A stretch of DNA of 64,000 nucleotides from Pseudomonas sp. MM223. GTDB lineage: Bacteria > Pseudomonadota > Gammaproteobacteria > Pseudomonadales > Pseudomonadaceae. Within the stretch, counting starts at the first letter, position 1. Each line of letters begins with the position of its first letter. Positions 1 through 9,479 of the stretch are shown here, piece after piece. Position numbers and translations under genes: made by a program. Under the pieces are notes generated by a model, which searched no databases, was not told where the DNA came from, and was given only the letters and a program-made list of their open reading frames with translations. The stretch lies in contig OX352322.1 of NCBI GenBank assembly GCA_947090765.1, positions 1,507,501 through 1,571,500 of the forward strand. The letters run 5' to 3'.

Positions 1-2
1 GG

Positions 3-860
3 GTGGGTCACACAGTCATTCGGCAGCGCAAGGACGGGTCGGGTTTCAAGCTTCTGGTGATTGCATTGGCCATGGGCACGCTTCTGGTGGGTTGTTCAAG
101 CACCAGTAGCACCAGCGCGCGGGTTGTCGACCGCAACAATACCGTGCCCAAGCGCCCGGCAGTGACGTCCGGGCAGTACATCGTCAAGCCGGGTGACACG
201 CTGTTCTCCATCGCCTTCCGCTATGGTTGGGACTACAAGGAGCTGGCCGCACGCAACGGCATCCCTGCGCCTTATACCATCCGCCCGGGCCAGGCGATTC
301 GTTTCAGCAGTGGTTCAAGCAGCAGTACCACGGTAGTGTCCAACCCATCCTCGTCGAGCCGCACCACGGTCACGCGGCGGCCTGTGGGGGGCACGCCCAC
401 GTCGCCTGCCAGCACCAGCAAACCGGCCACATCGGCCCCTTCCACCAGCGCACCGGTGGTTGCCACCGTGCCGGCTGCGGAGCGCGCGGTAGGCGGCTGG
501 ACCTGGCCTGCCAACGGCGTGCTGATTGGAAAATTCGCTTCAAACGGTAGTTTGAATAAAGGCATTGATATCGCCGGTGATTTGGGACAGCCTGTTTTTG
601 CTGCGTCTGATGGTGCGGTGGTTTACGCCGGGAGTGGTTTGAGGGGCTACGGCGAGCTGATCATCATCAAACACAGCGATACCTACGTCAGTGCCTACGG
701 TCACAACCGCAGGCTGTTGGTTCGGGAGGGGCAGCAGGTCAAGGCAGGGCAGTCGATTGCTGAAATGGGGTCTACGGGCACAGATCGGGTGAAGCTGCAT
801 TTCGAGATTCGCCGCCAGGGCAAACCCGTCGATCCACTCCAGTTCCTGCCACGCCGTTGA
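3..860 (+). CDS. nlpD: Murein hydrolase activator NlpD, LysM/LytM lipoprotein
   Basis: This lipoprotein is expected to activate a periplasmic amidase during cell separation. It has a hydrophobic signal ending in a lipobox (LLVGC, Cys near residue 31), a LysM domain at about residues 58-100 (YIVKPGDTLFSIAFRYGWDY), a Ser/Thr/Pro-rich linker, and a LytM/M23 domain at about 170-283. The LytM site is degenerate: the usual first zinc histidine is Asn (NKGIDIAG) and the HxH pair reads KLHFE. This matches non-catalytic NlpD activators rather than true endopeptidases. The start is a GTG two bases into the window, so an upstream start cannot be excluded. It lies directly upstream of rpoS; in pseudomonads a main rpoS promoter is known to lie inside nlpD. 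Confidence 0.93.
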   Translation: MGHTVIRQRKDGSGFKLLVIALAMGTLLVGCSSTSSTSARVVDRNNTVPKRPAVTSGQYIVKPGDTLFSIAFRYGWDYKELAARNGIPAPYTIRPGQAIRFSSGSSSSTTVVSNPSSSSRTTVTRRPVGGTPTSPASTSKPATSAPSTSAPVVATVPAAERAVGGWTWPANGVLIGKFASNGSLNKGIDIAGDLGQPVFAASDGAVVYAGSGLRGYGELIIIKHSDTYVSAYGHNRRLLVREGQQVKAGQSIAEMGSTGTDRVKLHFEIRRQGKPVDPLQFLPRR

Positions 861-968
861 TCGTTGTACCCGGCCTGTTCCTGTGATGTAGAGGGGACAG
901 GCTCCAGCGCTGCCAAGGATACAGGTGCCGCTCGAGTCTGAGTTCGAACTCAGCAAAGGACTATAACA

Positions 969-1976
969 ATGGCTCTCAGTAAAGAAGTGCCGGAGTTTGA
1001 CATCGACGATGACGTCCTCCTGATGGAGACGGGCATCGTTTTGGAAACGGATGTGGTGTCAGACGAACCTGCTGTATCTTCGGTTCGGACGAGGGCCAAG
1101 TCGGGCTCTTCGCTCAAGCAACACAAGTATATCGATTACACCCGGGCGCTCGACGCCACCCAGCTGTATCTCAACGAGATCGGCTTCTCGCCGCTGCTTT
1201 CGCCGGAAGAGGAAGTGCACTTTGCGCGCCTGTCGCAGAAGGGCGATCCCGCTGGCCGCAAGCGCATGATCGAAAGCAACCTGCGCCTGGTTGTAAAAAT
1301 TGCCCGTCGTTACGTGAACCGCGGCCTGTCGCTGCTCGACCTGATCGAGGAGGGCAACCTTGGGCTGATCCGTGCCGTCGAGAAGTTCGACCCGGAGCGT
1401 GGTTTCCGTTTCTCGACCTATGCGACCTGGTGGATTCGCCAGACCATCGAACGGGCGATCATGAACCAGACCCGCACCATCCGCCTGCCGATCCACGTGG
1501 TCAAGGAGCTGAACGTCTACCTGCGCGCCGCGCGCGAGTTGACCCAGAAACTCGACCACGAACCCTCGCCAGAAGAAATCGCCACGTTGCTGGAAAAGCC
1601 GGTCGCCGAGGTCAAGCGTATGCTCGGCCTGAACGAGCGGGTGTCTTCGGTGGATGTATCGCTTGGCCCGGACTCGGACAAGACCCTGCTCGACACCCTG
1701 ACCGACGATCGCCCAACCGACCCGTGCGAACTGCTGCAGGATGACGACCTGTCGCAGAGCATTGATCAGTGGCTGGGCGAATTGACCGACAAGCAGCGTG
1801 AGGTGGTGGTGCGCCGCTTTGGCCTGCGCGGGCATGAAAGCAGCACCTTGGAAGATGTTGGCCTGGAAATCGGCTTGACCCGGGAACGGGTACGGCAGAT
1901 TCAGGTAGAGGGGCTCAAGCGTCTGCGCGAGATCCTTGAGAAGAACGGCTTGTCCAGCGAGTCGTTGTTCCAGTAG
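969..1976 (+). CDS. rpoS: RNA polymerase sigma factor RpoS (sigma-38)
   Basis: This is the stationary-phase and general stress sigma factor. The 335 residues have the group 2 sigma-70 layout: region 1.2 ([20 protein letters not shown]), a region 2 core near residues 98-165 containing the -10 recognition segment ([17 protein letters not shown]), region 3, and region 4.2 with the helix-turn-helix at the C-terminus ([14 protein letters not shown]). The length fits Pseudomonas RpoS, and the reading frame is intact. It follows nlpD by 108 bases and ends just before a clear intrinsic terminator. Confidence 0.98.
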   Translation: MALSKEVPEFDIDDDVLLMETGIVLETDVVSDEPAVSSVRTRAKSGSSLKQHKYIDYTRALDATQLYLNEIGFSPLLSPEEEVHFARLSQKGDPAGRKRMIESNLRLVVKIARRYVNRGLSLLDLIEEGNLGLIRAVEKFDPERGFRFSTYATWWIRQTIERAIMNQTRTIRLPIHVVKELNVYLRAARELTQKLDHEPSPEEIATLLEKPVAEVKRMLGLNERVSSVDVSLGPDSDKTLLDTLTDDRPTDPCELLQDDDLSQSIDQWLGELTDKQREVVVRRFGLRGHESSTLEDVGLEIGLTRERVRQIQVEGLKRLREILEKNGLSSESLFQ

Positions 1977-1996
1977 CGAAGGCTCGTCACATAAGG

Positions 1997-2022
1997 CGCC
2001 CCGATGACCTCGGGGCGTTTTT
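1997..2022 (+). terminator. Intrinsic terminator of rpoS
   Basis: An 8-bp perfect GC stem (CGCCCCGA / TCGGGGCG) with a 5-base loop is followed by a run of five T. It lies 20 bases after the rpoS stop codon. Confidence 0.9.
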
Positions 2023-2058
2023 GTGTGTGTCATTTGAAAATGTTGGAGGCGCTACGCG

Positions 2059-2150
2059 CCCATTCGCAGCACAAGGCTGCTCCTACAAGAGACCGCGATT
2101 ACCTGCATGATCGCGTATCCCTGTAGGAGCAGCCTTGTGCTGCGAATGGG
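2059..2150. repeat. Paired inverted REP element
   Basis: Two perfect 29-base arms (2059-2087 and 2122-2150) face each other across a 34-base spacer. The core GCAGCACAAGGCTGCTCCTA recurs at 34457-34534. This is a REP-type extragenic palindrome of the kind abundant in P. putida genomes. It accounts for much of the gap between rpoS and rsmZ and could also act as a transcript-end hairpin. Confidence 0.9.
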
Positions 2151-2224
2151 CTGCAAAGCAGCCCCAAAATCTGCCGGGAATAACAGATATCTAATGTGTA
2201 CTGCGCTACCCCAGTAACATTGCG

Positions 2225-2242
2225 TGTAAGCCTTTTCTTACT
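2225..2242 (+). promoter_or_regulatory. GacA upstream activating sequence (UAS) of rsmZ
   Basis: The sequence TGTAAG-N6-CTTAC(T) matches the known GacA box (TGTAAG-N6-CTTACA) except at the last base. It lies about 175-190 bases upstream of the predicted RsmZ start, which is the usual distance for Gac-controlled small RNA genes in pseudomonads. The kinase that feeds GacA, GacS, is encoded at 22637-25420. Confidence 0.85.
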
Positions 2243-2380
2243 TGTTTTGTAAGCTATCTATGCAAGTCTCAGTAAATCATTGTCGTTTTCAGCCTCTGTA
2301 TTTTTCCAACTCATTGAAAAACATGGCGTATTCGGCTGTGAGGAAATGTGTCCCCAGCAATACCTTGTGAGGTTTCGCGC

Positions 2381-2408
2381 TTGCCCGCCCGGCTCAACCC
2401 GCTAGTAT
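2381..2408 (+). promoter_or_regulatory. Predicted sigma-70 promoter of rsmZ
   Basis: A -35-like TTGCCC (2381-2386) and a -10-like TAGTAT (2403-2408) are separated by 16 bases. They place the transcript start near 2415, just before the first GGA-bearing hairpin. The boxes were read by eye; the start site is inferred. Confidence 0.65.
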
Positions 2409-2414
2409 TCGAAC

Positions 2415-2548
2415 TGTGCACAGGGACATGCACAGGCTTTCAGGACGAAGGCCAAGGACGTCGCAAGAAGCGATTTCATCAGGATGATGTTTGGGACAAG
2501 CAGGGACTACGGAAAAAAATGTGGGCGGGTCAAACCGCCCCTTTTTTT
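2415..2548 (+). ncRNA. rsmZ: Small regulatory RNA RsmZ
   Basis: RsmZ sequesters the translational repressors RsmA/RsmE (CsrA family) and so relieves repression of Gac-regulated mRNAs. The region contains about six GGA motifs, several in exposed hairpin loops: CAGGGACATG, TCAGGACGAAG, AAGGACG, CAGGATGATG, TGGGACAAG and CAGGGACTAC. It ends in a strong terminator with the stem GGGCGG/CCGCCC (about 2523-2540) followed by seven T. Location between rpoS and fdxA is the known rsmZ locus in pseudomonads. No plausible open reading frame explains the region. The exact 5' end is inferred from the promoter. Confidence 0.9.
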
Positions 2549-2563
2549 GCCCGCAGAAAAACA

Positions 2564-2587
2564 AAAAAGGCCCCGAAGGGCCTTTTT
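2564..2587 (-). terminator. Intrinsic terminator after fdxA
   Basis: The stem GGCCC/GGGCC with a CGAA loop is flanked by A- and T-runs on both sides, so it can end transcription in both directions. It lies 16 bases beyond the fdxA stop codon, and only 15 bases from the T-run of the RsmZ terminator. Confidence 0.8.
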
Positions 2588-2602
2588 CGTGTCCGGGCGC
2601 TA

Positions 2603-2926
2603 TCAGCGCTCCAGGTCTGCAATCTTGCCAGTCTTGCCATCCCACTCTTCAGCGTCAGGCAGGGCATCCTTACGCTCGGTAATGTTCGGCCAGACTTCCG
2701 CCAATTCGGCGTTCAGCTCGATGAAGTTCTCCATCCCGGCAGGGATTTCGTCTTCCGAGAAGATGGCTTGCGCTGGGCATTCCGGCTCGCACAGGGCACA
2801 GTCAATGCACTCGTCCGGGTGGATGACCAGGAAGTTCGGGCCTTCGTAGAAGCAGTCCACCGGACAGACTTCCACGCAGTCGGTGTATTTGCATTTGATG
2901 CAGTTGTCGGTGACGACGAAGGTCAT
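2603..2926 (-). CDS. fdxA: 7Fe ferredoxin FdxA (3Fe-4S/4Fe-4S)
   Basis: This is a small soluble electron carrier. The 107 residues closely resemble Azotobacter vinelandii ferredoxin I in sequence and length. The N-terminal cysteines C9, C12, C17, C21 and C25 ([17 protein letters not shown]) and the second group [12 protein letters not shown] supply ligands for a 3Fe-4S and a 4Fe-4S cluster. The C-terminal extension ([20 protein letters not shown]) is typical of this subfamily. It is a stand-alone gene between rsmZ and mutS, with its own terminator. Its likely reductase partner, Fpr, is encoded at 14641-15420. Confidence 0.97.
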   Translation of the reverse strand: MTFVVTDNCIKCKYTDCVEVCPVDCFYEGPNFLVIHPDECIDCALCEPECPAQAIFSEDEIPAGMENFIELNAELAEVWPNITERKDALPDAEEWDGKTGKIADLER

Positions 2927-3066
2927 TTCTAGTTCTCTCCTCAGGCGACGGCGGCGGCCCTTCCTCTCAGGGCCGCGCGGTTTACAGGTATGTGGCTGCA
3001 GGCCAGGCTAATAACCTGCAGCACCAGCAAACCGCGGCGGATTCTACCAGCTTGTAGTGGGCGCCG

Positions 3067-5640
3067 TTATAACAGGTTCTTTAGTTGATATAGCATTTCG
3101 ATAGCTTGACGCGGGGTCATGTCGTCCAGTTGCAGCTTGCCCAGCTTCTCGATGGCCGGGTGTGGCAGGCTGGCGAACAGATCGCTCTGGTGCGGCACCT
3201 GTGGCGCATCCTTGGCCTTTTGTGCCGGGGCTTGTTCATGCGGCAGGCTGGTGGTTTCCAGGCGCGCCAGGTGTTCGCGAGCACGCTGGATCACTACCCC
3301 CGGTACACCGGCCAGTTGTGCCACAGCCAGGCCGTAGCTCTGGCTGGCAGGGCCAGGCAGCACATGGTGCAGGAACACGATGCGCTCGTTGTGCTCGGTG
3401 GCATTCAGGTGCACGTTGGCCACCAGCGGCTCACTTTCTGGCAGCACGGTGAGCTCGAAGTAGTGGGTGGCGAACAGTGTATAGGCGCGCAACTGGGCCA
3501 GGCGCTCGGCCGCCGCCCACGCCAGCGACAGGCCGTCGAAGGTACTGGTGCCGCGGCCCACTTCGTCCATCAGCACCAGGCTGCGGTCGGTCGCGTTGTG
3601 CAAGATGTTGGCGGTCTCGCTCATCTCGACCATGAAGGTCGAGCGCCCGCCGGCCAGGTCGTCACTGGAGCCGATGCGGGTGAAGATGCGGTCGACCAGC
3701 GACAGCTCGCAGCTGGCGGCCGGTACGAAGCTGCCGATATGCGCCAGCAGCACGATCAGGGCGGTCTGGCGCATATAGGTGGATTTACCGCCCATGTTCG
3801 GGCCGGTGATGATCAGCATGCGCGTACTGTTGTCCAGCCCCAGGTCGTTGGCCACGAACGGCGTGGTCAGTACCTGCTCCACGACCGGGTGGCGGCCTTG
3901 CTCGATGCGCAGGCACGGCTCGTCGACGAAACGCGGGCAGTTCAGGTCGAGGGTTAGCGCACGTTCGGCCAGGTTGCTGAGTACGTCCAGCTCGGCCAGG
4001 GCGGCGGCACTGTCCTGCAGCGGCGCCAGGTGGCTGATCAGGGTTTCCAGCAGGGCGTCATAGAGCATTTTCTCGCGGGCCAGGGCGCGGCTTTTGGCCG
4101 ACAGTGCCTTGTCCTCGAACACTTTCAGCTCGGGGGTGATGAAGCGTTCGGCGCCCTTGAGGGTCTGGCGGCGAATGTAGTCACCCGGCGCCTGCTCGGC
4201 CTGCTTGGTCGGCAGCTCGATGAAGTAGCCGTGCACACGGTTGTAGCCGACCTTGAGGTTGGCCAGGCCGGTGCGGGCCTTTTCCCGGGTTTCCAGGTCG
4301 ATCAGGAACTGGCCGGCGTTCTCGCTGATGGCCAGCAGCTCGTCCAGCTCGTTGTCATAGCCGGTCTTGAGCACACCGCCGTCGCGGATCACCGCCGGCG
4401 GGTTATCGATGATCGCCCGCTCCAGCAGGCTGGCCAGCTCCGGGTAGGTGCCGGTAATGGCCGCCAGGCGCGCAAGGTGTGGCGCCTCCAGCTCGGTCAT
4501 GGCGTTCTGCAGCTCGGGCAAGGCACCCAAGGCATCGCGCAGGCGCGCCAAGTCGCGTGGGCGGGCATTGCGCAGGCCGATTCGGGCAAGGATCCGCTCG
4601 ATGTCACCAATTTCTTTCAGCTGCGGCTGCAGCTTTTCGAAGCGGTAGTTGTCGAGCAGGCAGCGGATCGAGTCCTGGCGTGCTTGCAGTACCTTGGGAT
4701 CGCGCAGCGGGCGGTTCAGCCACCGGCTCAGCAGGCGGCTGGCCATGGCGGTCTGGCAGCGGTCGACCACCGATTGCAGGGTGTTGTCACGCCCACCCGC
4801 CAGGTTGACGTCCAGCTCCAGGTTACGACGGCTGGCGCCATCCAGAATGACGGTGTCGTCCAGGCGCTCGTGGCGCAGGCTGCGCAGGTGCGGCAGGGCG
4901 GTGCGCTGGGTTTCCTTGGCGTAGGTCAGCAGGCAGCCGGCAGCGCCGATGGCCAGGGTCAGCTTGTCGCAGCCAAAGCCCTTGAGGTCCTTGGTTGCGA
5001 ACTGCTGGCACAGCGCCTTGCGTGCCGAATCGCGGTCAAAGTCCCACGGCGCACGGCGGCGGGCACCGGGGCGTTTTTCAGCAGGCAGGTCGCGCGGCCA
5101 GTCGTCGGGGATCAGCAGCTCGACCGGGTTCAGGCGCTCAAGCTCGGCCAGCAGGTTCTCCCAGCCTTTGATTTCCTGCACGCTGAAATTGCCGCTGGTG
5201 ATGTCCAGTACGGCCAGGCCGAACAGGCGTTCGTCACCGAGCAGCGCGGCAATCAGGTTGTCGCGACGCTCGTCCAGCAGCGCCTCGTCGCTGACCGTGC
5301 CAGGGGTGATGATGCGCACCACCTGGCGTTCCACCGGGCCCTTGCTGGTGGCCGGGTCGCCAATCTGTTCGCAGATCACCACCGATTCGCCCAGCTTGAC
5401 CAGCTTGGCCAGGTAGCCTTCCAGCGAATGGAACGGAATCCCGCACATGGGGATGGACTGGCCGGCCGACTGACCGCGTGCGGTCAGGGTGATGTCCAGC
5501 AGTTTTGCGGCTTTTTTCGCATCTTCGTAGAAGATTTCGTAGAAGTCGCCCATGCGGTAGAACATCAGCTGGTCCGGGTGCTGGTTCTTCAGCTTCCAGT
5601 ACTGCTGCATCATCGGGGTGTGTGCGGAAAGATCTGACAT
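3067..5640 (-). CDS. mutS: DNA mismatch repair protein MutS
   Basis: This protein recognises mispaired bases and small loops and starts methyl-independent or MutL-dependent repair. The 857 residues include the mismatch-contacting Phe-x-Glu motif (F33-Y34-E35 in MGDFYEIF). The C-terminal ABC-type ATPase has a Walker A motif (GPNMGGKST, around residue 615), a Walker B segment ([16 protein letters not shown]) and the ATHYFEL switch. The length is normal for the family and the frame is intact. It is transcribed alone, divergent from the glycosyltransferase-like gene. Confidence 0.98.
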   Translation of the reverse strand: MSDLSAHTPMMQQYWKLKNQHPDQLMFYRMGDFYEIFYEDAKKAAKLLDITLTARGQSAGQSIPMCGIPFHSLEGYLAKLVKLGESVVICEQIGDPATSKGPVERQVVRIITPGTVSDEALLDERRDNLIAALLGDERLFGLAVLDITSGNFSVQEIKGWENLLAELERLNPVELLIPDDWPRDLPAEKRPGARRRAPWDFDRDSARKALCQQFATKDLKGFGCDKLTLAIGAAGCLLTYAKETQRTALPHLRSLRHERLDDTVILDGASRRNLELDVNLAGGRDNTLQSVVDRCQTAMASRLLSRWLNRPLRDPKVLQARQDSIRCLLDNYRFEKLQPQLKEIGDIERILARIGLRNARPRDLARLRDALGALPELQNAMTELEAPHLARLAAITGTYPELASLLERAIIDNPPAVIRDGGVLKTGYDNELDELLAISENAGQFLIDLETREKARTGLANLKVGYNRVHGYFIELPTKQAEQAPGDYIRRQTLKGAERFITPELKVFEDKALSAKSRALAREKMLYDALLETLISHLAPLQDSAAALAELDVLSNLAERALTLDLNCPRFVDEPCLRIEQGRHPVVEQVLTTPFVANDLGLDNSTRMLIITGPNMGGKSTYMRQTALIVLLAHIGSFVPAASCELSLVDRIFTRIGSSDDLAGGRSTFMVEMSETANILHNATDRSLVLMDEVGRGTSTFDGLSLAWAAAERLAQLRAYTLFATHYFELTVLPESEPLVANVHLNATEHNERIVFLHHVLPGPASQSYGLAVAQLAGVPGVVIQRAREHLARLETTSLPHEQAPAQKAKDAPQVPHQSDLFASLPHPAIEKLGKLQLDDMTPRQAIEMLYQLKNLL

Positions 5641-5826
5641 TCAGGGCCTTACAGCGGGTGATCTGGTTGGCGATGGTAAACCCGCAATGGTACAGGCTTT
5701 TTTGTTGTGATGCAGGCGCAGGCTTCGGGGCATACGCACGCGCCTGGCGGGCAATGGTGGAGCAGCGCCGCGTTACCCTCTAGAATGCACGGCCCTCGAC
5801 GAACGCCTCTAGCCGTGACCTGCACG

Positions 5827-6894
5827 ATGAATGTGTCCAGCCTTGTCCCTCATGTTAAGCAACAGCTGATCTACCTCCTGTACGGCGAGCGCCGTATCTA
5901 TCAGCTGGAGGCCAAACTCAGCATCCTTACCGCCATAGCGCGCTGCAAGCCGGCAGAGCTGCCGGTGATCCGTGTGCTTACCGACCAGCCCCAGGCCTTC
6001 GTCGGCTGGCCGGTGGAAGTGATCACCCTGGACGAGCAGACCCTGCAGGCCTGGACCGGCGACGGCGGCTACACCCACCGGCGCAAGGCCTGCGCCATTG
6101 CCCAGGCCGGGCAGTGGGCGGACAAGACCGTGTTCATCGATACCGATACGGTGTTCCTGCAGTCGCCGCTGAAGTTGTTCAGTCAAGTCGATGCCGGGCA
6201 GTTCTTGGTCGACGAAGTGGAAACGAGCTGGGCCGAGGCTTCGCGCAGCAGCGACTACCTTCGCTTCAGTGCCGGGCTCGCCGAGGCTGGAAATGCGCCG
6301 GCCGACGATTTGCGGCTCTGCAACAGTGGCGTAATGGGCTTCACCCGCTGCAACGTCGGCATTGCCGAGCGCGCCATCCCGCGCATCGATGCCTGGCTGC
6401 CCTATACCGGCGACCTGCACACCATCGAACAGATTGCCTTTTCCTTCGAATTGCACGGGGCGCAGGTGAATGAAGCACGTGGCGTGATCAGCCATTACTT
6501 CGCGATGAAGCAGTACGTACATGCCATCCTGGAAATTTTCTTTGCCAGGCACGGCGAAGGGTTTCATCCGCAGATGCCTGGCCTGGCCGTCAAGGTGCCG
6601 GCACATCGACCCGTGCCTTCGTGGCGGGCGCGGCTTTCGGTGAAGTGGAGCCTCAAGCGTGTACCGCGGGAGCTGCGTGGTATTGGCCGCAAGCTGTTGT
6701 ACGGCAGTGTGATGAGGGGCGACGAATACCAGCGTGCGTGCAAGGTGATCTGGTGGCGCTCGGCAATCGAAGACATGCGCAAGCTGGGCGGCTTCGACTG
6801 GAGCCGGGAGTGGCCGGAAGGGCTGCCGCGCCTCGGTCGGCGTGACGAGCGTGCGTTCAGCGAGATTGCCCGGGGCAGCCTGGAGGTTTCCTGA
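5827..6894 (+). CDS. Putative DxD-motif glycosyltransferase-like protein
   Basis: No precise function is recognised. The 355-residue protein has a central FIDTDTVF segment (D105-T-D107) that resembles the metal- and nucleotide-sugar-binding DxD motif of GT-A or GT8-like transferases. It is followed by a stretch with CNSGVMGF, also common in such enzymes. No signal peptide or membrane helix is evident. The ATG at 5827 was chosen because it begins the conserved-looking part; an in-frame ATG at 5785 is an alternative. It lies divergent from mutS and 55 bases before pncC. The donor and acceptor are unknown. Confidence 0.75.
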   Translation: MNVSSLVPHVKQQLIYLLYGERRIYQLEAKLSILTAIARCKPAELPVIRVLTDQPQAFVGWPVEVITLDEQTLQAWTGDGGYTHRRKACAIAQAGQWADKTVFIDTDTVFLQSPLKLFSQVDAGQFLVDEVETSWAEASRSSDYLRFSAGLAEAGNAPADDLRLCNSGVMGFTRCNVGIAERAIPRIDAWLPYTGDLHTIEQIAFSFELHGAQVNEARGVISHYFAMKQYVHAILEIFFARHGEGFHPQMPGLAVKVPAHRPVPSWRARLSVKWSLKRVPRELRGIGRKLLYGSVMRGDEYQRACKVIWWRSAIEDMRKLGGFDWSREWPEGLPRLGRRDERAFSEIARGSLEVS

Positions 6895-6949
6895 GCCAGG
6901 GCCCGCCGCAGGGTGATAGGGTAGAGGCCCGCCTTCAAGGAGCCCTGAC

Positions 6950-7432
6950 ATGGACCCGATCACCACGCTTGCTACCCGCCTGGGTGAACACCTGCGCCGT
7001 TTCAATGCGCAGGTGACCACTGCCGAATCCTGCACCGGCGGTGGTATTGCCGAAGCCATCACCCGTATACCGGGGAGCTCGGCCTGGTTCGAGGTTGGCT
7101 ATGTGACTTATTCCAACGCCCAGAAAACCCGCCTGTTGGGCGTGCCCGAGGCCTTGTTCGGCCAGGTGGGCGCTGTTAGCCAAGATGTGGTCGAAGCCAT
7201 GGTCCGTGGTGCCCAGGCATCCAGCGGGGCGCGTTTCGCCGTGGCGGTGAGCGGCGTGGCCGGGCCGGACGGTGGGTCGCCAGCCAAACCGGTAGGTACC
7301 GTGTGGCTGGCCTGGGGCGACGGCAACCGGGTATTCAGCGAGCGCCGCCAGTTCGACGGTGACCGCGAAGCGGTGCGCCGACAAACGGTGATCGCCGCGT
7401 TAGACGGCTTGTTACAGCTTGGTGCCGAGTAA
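6950..7432 (+). CDS. pncC: Nicotinamide-nucleotide amidohydrolase, CinA C-terminal family
   Basis: PncC deamidates nicotinamide mononucleotide to nicotinic acid mononucleotide in pyridine nucleotide salvage. The 160-residue protein is the stand-alone CinA C-terminal domain. It carries the conserved [15 protein letters not shown] segment near residues 24-38, [13 protein letters not shown], and [11 protein letters not shown] with the conserved GxAGP. It lies immediately upstream of recA, as in many gammaproteobacteria. It has its own start 17 bases after the CTGAC-region ribosome site (AGGAGCCCTGAC). Confidence 0.93.
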   Translation: MDPITTLATRLGEHLRRFNAQVTTAESCTGGGIAEAITRIPGSSAWFEVGYVTYSNAQKTRLLGVPEALFGQVGAVSQDVVEAMVRGAQASSGARFAVAVSGVAGPDGGSPAKPVGTVWLAWGDGNRVFSERRQFDGDREAVRRQTVIAALDGLLQLGAE

Positions 7433-7476
7433 ATCGACGACAGGGGTTTGCGCCGGCGCCTGCCTGTGGAATAATA

Positions 7477-7492
7477 CTGGCTACTTATACAG
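7477..7492 (+). promoter_or_regulatory. LexA (SOS) box upstream of recA
   Basis: CTGGCTACTTATACAG fits the CTG-N10-CAG SOS box with an AT-rich core. It lies 44 bases before the recA start. Candidate -35 (TTGCGC, 7448-7453) and -10 (TAATAC, 7472-7477) hexamers lie at its edge, so LexA bound here would block recA transcription. Confidence 0.85.
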
Positions 7493-7535
7493 GTATTCCG
7501 GCCATCAGGGCCAAGTCGAACACGTGAGGGTTTCA

Positions 7536-8603
7536 ATGGACGACAACAAGAAGCGCGCCTTGGCTGCGGCCCTGGGTCAGATCGAACGCCAATTCGGCAA
7601 AGGCGCGGTCATGCGCATGGGCGATCATGAACGCCAAGGCATTCCAGCCATCTCCACCGGCTCCCTGGGCCTGGATATTGCCCTGGGCATTGGCGGCCTG
7701 CCAAAAGGCCGTATCGTCGAGATCTACGGCCCGGAATCGTCGGGTAAGACCACACTGACGCTGTCGGTCATTGCCGAAGCTCAGAAGAGCGGTGCTACCT
7801 GCGCCTTCGTCGACGCCGAGCACGCCCTCGACCCTGAGTACGCCGGCAAGCTGGGCGTCAACGTCGACGACCTGCTGGTCTCGCAGCCGGACACCGGTGA
7901 ACAGGCCCTGGAAATCACCGACATGCTGGTGCGCTCCAACGCCGTTGACGTGATCATCGTCGACTCCGTGGCTGCCCTGGTACCGAAGGCCGAGATCGAA
8001 GGCGAAATGGGTGACATGCACGTGGGCCTGCAGGCTCGCCTGATGTCCCAGGCGCTGCGCAAGATCACCGGTAACATCAAGAACGCCAACTGCCTGGTCA
8101 TCTTCATCAACCAGATCCGTATGAAAATCGGCGTGATGTTCGGCAGCCCGGAAACCACCACCGGTGGTAACGCCTTGAAGTTCTACGCCTCGGTGCGTCT
8201 GGACATCCGTCGTACCGGTGCGGTCAAGGAAGGCGATGAGGTGGTCGGCAGCGAAACCCGCGTCAAGATCGTCAAGAACAAGGTCTCGCCGCCGTTCCGT
8301 CAGGCCGAGTTCCAGATCCTGTACGGCAAAGGTATTTACCGTAACGGCGAGATCATCGACCTGGGTGTGTCCCAAGGCCTGATCGAGAAGTCGGGTGCCT
8401 GGTACGCCTACCAAGGCAACAAGATCGGTCAGGGCAAAGCTAACGCTGCCAAATACCTGGCCGAGAACCCGGCTATTGGTACCGAGATCGAGAAGCAGAT
8501 CCGTGAAAAGCTGCTGAAAGCCGGCGCTGCGGCTGAAGCCAGCAAGGCTGCCGCTGTTGATGCCAGTGCCGACGATGTGGCTGACGCCGAAGCCGGTTAT
8601 TGA
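7536..8603 (+). CDS. recA: Recombinase RecA
   Basis: RecA is the DNA-dependent ATPase that forms filaments for strand exchange and triggers LexA self-cleavage. The 355 residues start at [14 protein letters not shown]. An in-frame extension back to 7419 would cross the LexA box and promoter, so it is rejected. The Walker A motif GPESSGKT lies at residues 65-72; the Walker B region ([20 protein letters not shown]) and the DNA-binding loop L2 region ([14 protein letters not shown]) are intact. It has an SOS box upstream and recX 20 bases downstream, which suggests co-transcription. Confidence 0.99.
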   Translation: MDDNKKRALAAALGQIERQFGKGAVMRMGDHERQGIPAISTGSLGLDIALGIGGLPKGRIVEIYGPESSGKTTLTLSVIAEAQKSGATCAFVDAEHALDPEYAGKLGVNVDDLLVSQPDTGEQALEITDMLVRSNAVDVIIVDSVAALVPKAEIEGEMGDMHVGLQARLMSQALRKITGNIKNANCLVIFINQIRMKIGVMFGSPETTTGGNALKFYASVRLDIRRTGAVKEGDEVVGSETRVKIVKNKVSPPFRQAEFQILYGKGIYRNGEIIDLGVSQGLIEKSGAWYAYQGNKIGQGKANAAKYLAENPAIGTEIEKQIREKLLKAGAAAEASKAAAVDASADDVADAEAGY

Positions 8604-8623
8604 TTGCGCGGTAGATAGCCAAC

Positions 8624-9094
8624 ATGTCCGCCGTACTCGACACCCCCGTCGCCATTCGGCGGACAGCCATGGACCTGCTCGCGCGACGCGAGCACGGTCG
8701 CGTCGAGCTGACGCGCAAGTTGCGTCAGCGAGGCGCTTCGGATGAGCTGATCGAGCCTGAACTCGACCGGCTCACCGAAGAAGGGCTGCTTTGCGAAGCC
8801 CGCTACCTCGAAAGCTTCATCAGGTACCGTTCCAGCGCGGGCTACGGCCCTTCGCGTATTCGCGAGGAGTTGGGCCAGCGTGGTCTGGCGCGTGCTGATA
8901 TCGAGCAGGCATTGCGCGAAAGCGAGGTGGATTGGCGCGAGCGACTGCATGATGTGTGGCAGCGCAAGTTTGCCGGGCAGCGCCCGCAAGATCCGCGCAG
9001 CCGTGCCCAGCAAACCCGGTTTCTGGCTTACCGGGGTTTCCCCATGGACATGATCGGCCGCCTGCTCAGTGGGCGTGATCTCGACGATTACTGA
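8624..9094 (+). CDS. recX: Recombination regulatory protein RecX
   Basis: RecX binds RecA filaments and caps their growth. The 156-residue protein has the family's repeated three-helix modules ([47 protein letters not shown]). It follows recA by only 20 bases with no visible terminator between them, so it probably depends on the recA promoter. Confidence 0.95.
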   Translation: MSAVLDTPVAIRRTAMDLLARREHGRVELTRKLRQRGASDELIEPELDRLTEEGLLCEARYLESFIRYRSSAGYGPSRIREELGQRGLARADIEQALRESEVDWRERLHDVWQRKFAGQRPQDPRSRAQQTRFLAYRGFPMDMIGRLLSGRDLDDY

Positions 9095-9168
9095 CCACCA
9101 GATCCGCAGTTCTACACGACCGCCTATGGTCAAGCCCCGACCTGAAGTCCCAAAGCTGACGCAATTCT

Positions 9169-9431
9169 TGTGGGAGCGGGCGAGCCCTAATGCCTGTCAG
9201 TTAAGTAATTGGGGCCGCGTTGCGGCCCATCGCCGGCAAGCCGAGCTCCCACAGGTACAGCGCAATGTTTGAGGGAGGGCACCGTACCTGTGGGAGCCTG
9301 GCTTGCCGGCGATGGGCTGCGCAGCAGCCCCAAATTGCTTGATTAGCCGGCGTTAGGGCGAGCCCGCGAACACCGGCAACGCCGGTGCCATCCACCGCGC
9401 TGAATTCTTCGCGGGCACGCCCGCTCCCACA
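9169..9431. repeat. Nested cluster of REP palindromes
   Basis: The 385-base gap between recX and the LOG gene holds no gene but several REP units. An outer pair (TGTGGGAGCGGGCG at 9169-9182 and CGCCCGCTCCCACA at 9418-9431) encloses an inner inverted pair built on GCCGGCAAGC...CTCCCACAGGTA (about 9212-9258) and its reverse complement (about 9285-9332). A further short palindrome, ACCGGCAACGCCGGT, lies near 9372-9386. The nesting suggests one REP pair inserted into another. Confidence 0.88.
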
Positions 9432-9479
9432 GTTACAGTGCAGGTCTGCAGCACTTGTGGTAACCAATCTCAAGCGGCG

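Noticed and set aside
4030..5637. 535-residue open frame antisense to mutS
   Set aside because: It is a GC-rich shadow of mutS on the opposite strand. It has no recognisable domain, and mutS accounts for the sequence fully.
9201..9473. 90-residue open frame on the minus strand of the REP cluster
   Set aside because: It consists of REP sequence read in one frame, similar to other false frames over REPs in the window.
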